Below are positions 56,647 through 59,829 of a stretch of 59,829 bases of DNA, in pieces. The translations under genes were made by a program, and so were the position numbers. The notes under the pieces are model-generated. The model ran no database searches. It was given only the letters and a program-made list of their open reading frames with translations, and was not told the DNA's origin. Numbering within the stretch: the first letter of the stretch is position 1; the number at the start of each line of letters is the position of its first letter. Source of the stretch: Theodoxus fluviatilis (taxonomy: Eukaryota; Mollusca; Gastropoda; Cycloneritida; Neritidae); NCBI GenBank assembly GCA_034096865.1, contig JAWQFJ010028204.1:75001-134829 (forward strand). Reading direction: 5' to 3'.

Positions 56647-57500
56647 GACTCACATGCTTGACCTTGACCTTTATATGACCTTGACCTTCAGGTGACCTTC
56701 AAGGTCAAGGTCAAACAACTAAACCTACCAATGACATCATACACAAAGAAATGCTTTACACATTTTTCCTACCAAAATACATGTGACCTTGACCCAAGGT
56801 CAAGGTCATCCAAGGTCATGCAACACAAAGCTGTTAATTCAAGACATAGGAAGCACAATGGTGCTTATTGGCACTTTCTACCATGAGATATAGTCACTTT
56901 TAGTGGTTCACTACCCCATTTTGGTCACATTTCATAAGGGTCAAAGTGACCTTGACCTTGATGATATGTGACCAAATGTGTCTCATGATGAAAGTATAAC
57001 ATGTGCCCCACATAATTATTAAGTTTGAAACAGTTATCTTCCATAGTTCAGGGTCAAGGTCACTTCAAAATATGTATACAATCCAACTTTGAAGAGCTCC
57101 TGTGACCTTGACCTTGAAGCAAGGTCAACCAAACTGGTATCAAAAGATAGGGCTTGCTTTGACCTATATACCACTTGTAGCTAAGGTCGCCATTCTCAAT
57201 AACGTGGGAGAAAATTGGGAAAATGTGAAAAATGACTGTTTTTGAGACCACATTTATGGCTCCTGTGACCTTGACCTTGAAGCAAGGTCAAGTCACTATG
57301 TATGTTTTTTGAGGCCTTGTCATCATACACCATCATGCCACATTTGGTGTTGATAGACTTAATAGTCTCCGAGAAAAATCCAACGTTTAAGTTTTTTACG
57401 GACGCCCGGACGGACGCCCGGACGGACGCCCGGACGGACGCCCGGACGCCCGGACGACACGGCTCAGTACATAGACTCACTTTTGCTTCGCATGTGAGTC
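56647..57500. mobile_element. Interspersed inverted-repeat element rich in AAGGTCA half-sites
   Basis: GACTCACATGC (56647-56657) is matched by GCATGTGAGTC (57490-57500), giving 11-bp terminal inverted repeats 854 bp apart. The right end also has its own hairpin, GACTCAC...GTGAGTC (57474-57500). Between them TGACCTTGACCTT or its reverse complement recurs in at least six clusters, and a 12-bp unit ACGCCCGGACGG is repeated about four times at 57402-57452. I take it for a non-autonomous DNA transposon; no target duplication found. Confidence 0.55.
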
Positions 57501-57825
57501 AATAATTGAGTTCCCTCTACATTCATCCATTGTCTATATTCTTGGTTAATTATTTATCAGATTCGAGAGGGGGAAAACCCTAACCCTCACCTCAATGTAC
57601 TTCACCACCATCACATCAAAGCAAATCTCGTCAGTTGTAATTTCACTTCCAGTTGCAGTCCGCTCTCAGCCAAGGCAAGTTTTAGTCTCCATCCATCATC
57701 ATGAGTGTAGAAAAAGAAAAGGAAAAAACACACTTTTGTTTACAACAGTACTGCCTACTGGTTTGACAGCTCAACATGTACAGACCCAGACAGGAATTTC
57801 ATCCCCATGCCAGGGCTAGTGTCAT
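57501..57825 (-). other. MFF 3' UTR, first part
   Basis: Directly follows the MFF stop codon on the - strand. No motif of note seen. Confidence 0.5.
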
Positions 57826-57963
57826 CTATCTGACCCTAAAGAACCATAGGAAGGCCTTGAGGACAAAGTAGCCGATGAGGAGTGGGTACACCACCTGCTC
57901 TCGCTGTGACCGTCGCTGTCCATCCTGCTCCAGCAAGGTCACTCGCCGCGTCAGCTTGGCCAC
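57826..57963 (-). CDS. MFF: Mitochondrial fission factor (MFF) homologue, last coding exon
   Basis: Exon of 45 codons plus TAG, starting after a CTCCCCTCACTGCCAG acceptor at 57964. It encodes VAKLTRRVTLLEQDGQRRSQ, REQVVYP, then a hydrophobic tail LLIGYFVLKAFLWFF and RVR. MFF is a tail-anchored protein of the outer mitochondrial and peroxisomal membrane that recruits the dynamin-like GTPase Drp1; its C-terminus is a coiled coil (KLNRRLQLLEEENKER in vertebrates), a KREMVMY-like linker and a single membrane helix rich in W/F ending in Arg. Here L-x-RR-x-x-LLE, RExVxY and the LWF-R end line up without gaps. The N-terminal Drp1-binding motifs are on exons outside the window. No disruption seen. 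A different small tail-anchored coiled-coil protein is the main alternative. Confidence 0.75.
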   Translation of the reverse strand: MAKLTRRVTLLEQDGQRRSQREQVVYPLLIGYFVLKAFLWFFRVR

Positions 57964-58002
57964 CTGGCAGTGAGGGGAGTGGAAGTGCTGTGTTATCTTT
58001 GA
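57964..58002 (-). other. Splice acceptor region of the last MFF intron
   Basis: On the - strand a pyrimidine-rich tract (CTTCCACTCCCCTCACTGCCAG) leads to the exon; only about 40 bases separate it from the tandem array. Confidence 0.75.
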
Positions 58003-59829
58003 CTGTCTACCGATGTCTACATTGTCAACAGCTGTCTACCTGTCTACCAATGTCTACATTGTCTACAACTGTGCACCTGTCTACCAATGTCTACATTGTC
58101 AACAACTGTGCACCTGTCTACCAATGTTTACATTGTCAACATCTGTGCACCTGTCTACCAATGTTTACATTGTCAACAACTGTGTACCTGTCTACCAATG
58201 TCTACATTGTCAACAACTGTGCACCTGTCTACCAATGTTTACATTGTCAACAACTGTGTACCTGTCTACCAATGTCTACAACTGTGCACCTGTCTACCAA
58301 TGTCTACATTGTCAACAACTGTGTACCTGTCTACCAATGTCTACATTGTCAAGAACTGTGTACCTGTCTTCCAATGTCTACATTGTCAACATCTGTGTAC
58401 CTGTCTACCAATGTTTACATTGTCAACAACTGTGTACCTGTCTACCAATGTTTACATTGTCAACAACTGTGTACCTGTCTACCAATGTTTACATTGTCAA
58501 CAACTGTGTACCTGTCTACCAATGTCTACATTGTCAACAACTGTGTACCTGTCTACCAATGTCTACATTGTCAAGAACTGTGTACCTGTCTTCCAATGTC
58601 TACATTGTCAACATCTGTGTACCTGTCTACCAATGTTTACATTGTCAACAACTGTGTACCTGTCTACCAATGTTTACATTGTCAACAACTGTGTACCTGT
58701 CTACCAATGTTTACATTGTCAACAACTGTGTACCTGTCTACCAATGTCTACATTGTCAACAACTGTGTACCTGTCTACCAATGTTTACATTGTCAACAAC
58801 TGTGTACCTGTCTACCAATGTTTACATTGTCAACAACTGTGTACCTGTCTACCAATGTTTACATTGTCAACAACTGTGTACCTGTCTACCAATGTTTACA
58901 TTGTCAACAACTGTGTACCTGTCTACCAATGTTTACATTGTCAACATCTGTGTACCTGTCTACCAATGTCTACATTGTCAACAACTGTGTACCTGTCTAC
59001 CAATGTTTACATTGTCAACATCTGTGTACCTGTCTACCAATGTTTACATTGTCAACATCTGTGTACCTGTCTACCAATGTCTACATTGTCAACATCTGTG
59101 TACCTGTCTACCAATGTCTACATTGTCAACAACTGTGTACCTGTCTACCAATGTTTACATTGTCAACAACTGTGTACCTGTCTACCAATGTCTACATTGT
59201 CAAGAACTGTGTACCTGTCTACCAATGTTTACATTGTCAACAACTGTGTACCTGTCTACCAATGTTTACATTGTCAACATCTGTGTACCTGTCTACCAAT
59301 GTTTACATTGTCAAGAACTGTGTACCTGTCTTCCAATGTCTACATTGTCAACATCTGTGTACCTGTCTACCAATGTTTACATTGTCAACATCTGTGTACC
59401 TGTCTACCAATGTTTACATTGTCAACAACTGTGTACCTGTCTACCAATGTTTACATTGTCAACATCTGTGTACCTGTCTACCAATGTCTACATTGTCAAC
59501 AACTGTGTACCTGTCTACCAATGTCTACACTGTCTACAACTGTGCACCTGTCTACCAATGTCTACATTGTCAACAACTGTGTACCTGTCTACCAATGTCT
59601 ACATTGTCAAGAACTGTGTACCTGTCTTCCAATGTCTACATTGTCAACATCTGTGTACCTGTCTACCAATGTTTACATTGTCAACAACTGTGTACCTGTC
59701 TACCAATGTTTACATTGTCAACAACTGTGTACCTGTCTACCAATGTCTACACTGTCTACAACTGTGCACCTGTCTACCAATGTCTACATTGTCAACAACT
59801 GTGTACCTGTCTACCAATGTCTACATTGT
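58003..59829. repeat. Minisatellite, 37-bp unit, about 49 copies, in the MFF intron; runs off the window
   Basis: Unit ACCTGTCTACCAATGTTTAC plus ATTGTCAACAACTGTGT, 37 bases. Variants: GTTTAC/GTCTAC, AACAACTG/AACATCTG/AAGAACTG, GTGTACC/GTGCACC. The rare AAGAACTG...CTTCC unit recurs at 58351, 58573, 59313 and 59609, all multiples of 37 apart (222, 740, 296), marking block duplications. Confidence 0.98.

Noticed and set aside
58003..59829. CRISPR array
   Set aside because: Direct repeats without unique spacers in a eukaryotic intron; it is a 37-bp minisatellite. The same holds for all other regular arrays here.

Overview
This window is animal nuclear DNA, not bacterial: split coding exons with GT/AG borders, long AT-rich untranslated stretches, many non-LTR retrotransposon relics and about twenty minisatellites. 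A mollusc or other lophotrochozoan is my best guess, from the mix of CR1/L2-like LINEs, a tRNA-like SINE, GACCTTGACCTT-rich interspersed repeats and very heavy minisatellite load, but the species is not identifiable from this alone.

Only two host genes are secure. On the + strand, two exons (43015-43143 and 44672-44743) encode the C-terminal SH3 domain of an ASAP-family Arf GTPase-activating protein and end in its stop codon. On the - strand, 57826-57963 is the last coding exon of a mitochondrial fission factor (MFF) homologue with a coiled-coil end and a C-terminal tail anchor. The two genes converge; the roughly 13 kb between their stop codons holds AT-rich 3' flanks with candidate poly(A) signals. 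Weaker host-like pieces are a THAP zinc-finger N-terminus (- strand, 735-908), an intronless 195-codon reading frame (1380-1967), a fragment resembling the J-like domain of NFKBIL1 (- strand, 8916-9110) and a CpG-rich promoter-like stretch (14256-15420).

Region by region: 0-3 kb THAP fragment, orphan frame and a 31-bp array; 3-6.2 kb a GGT-rich 27/23-bp array running straight into a reverse-transcriptase relic; 7.5-9.1 kb an LTR-like repeat with a LINE fragment inside it, then a SINE; 9.1-10.7 kb a gag relic broken by a GTG-rich array; 11.4-13.9 kb a LINE reverse transcriptase carrying two internal minisatellites made from its own codons; 14-17.5 kb CpG-rich DNA, G-tracts, another LINE tail and a CA tract; 17-27.4 kb seven more arrays (one with a 30-base gap); 27.4-31.5 kb two inverted-repeat elements, a second SINE with a 14-bp target duplication and a second LTR-like copy; 31.7-41.9 kb a 10-kb C-rich array pair (41-bp then 28-bp units); 43-57.9 kb the ASAP/MFF pair; 58.0 kb to the end a 37-bp array inside the last MFF intron.

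The most striking theme is that minisatellites repeatedly begin inside or exactly at the edge of retroelement coding sequence. In the clearest case (11.9-13.9 kb) two different arrays are amplified copies of two neighbouring conserved reverse-transcriptase segments. The very long reading frames that cross the arrays are artefacts of repeat periodicity and are not annotated as genes.
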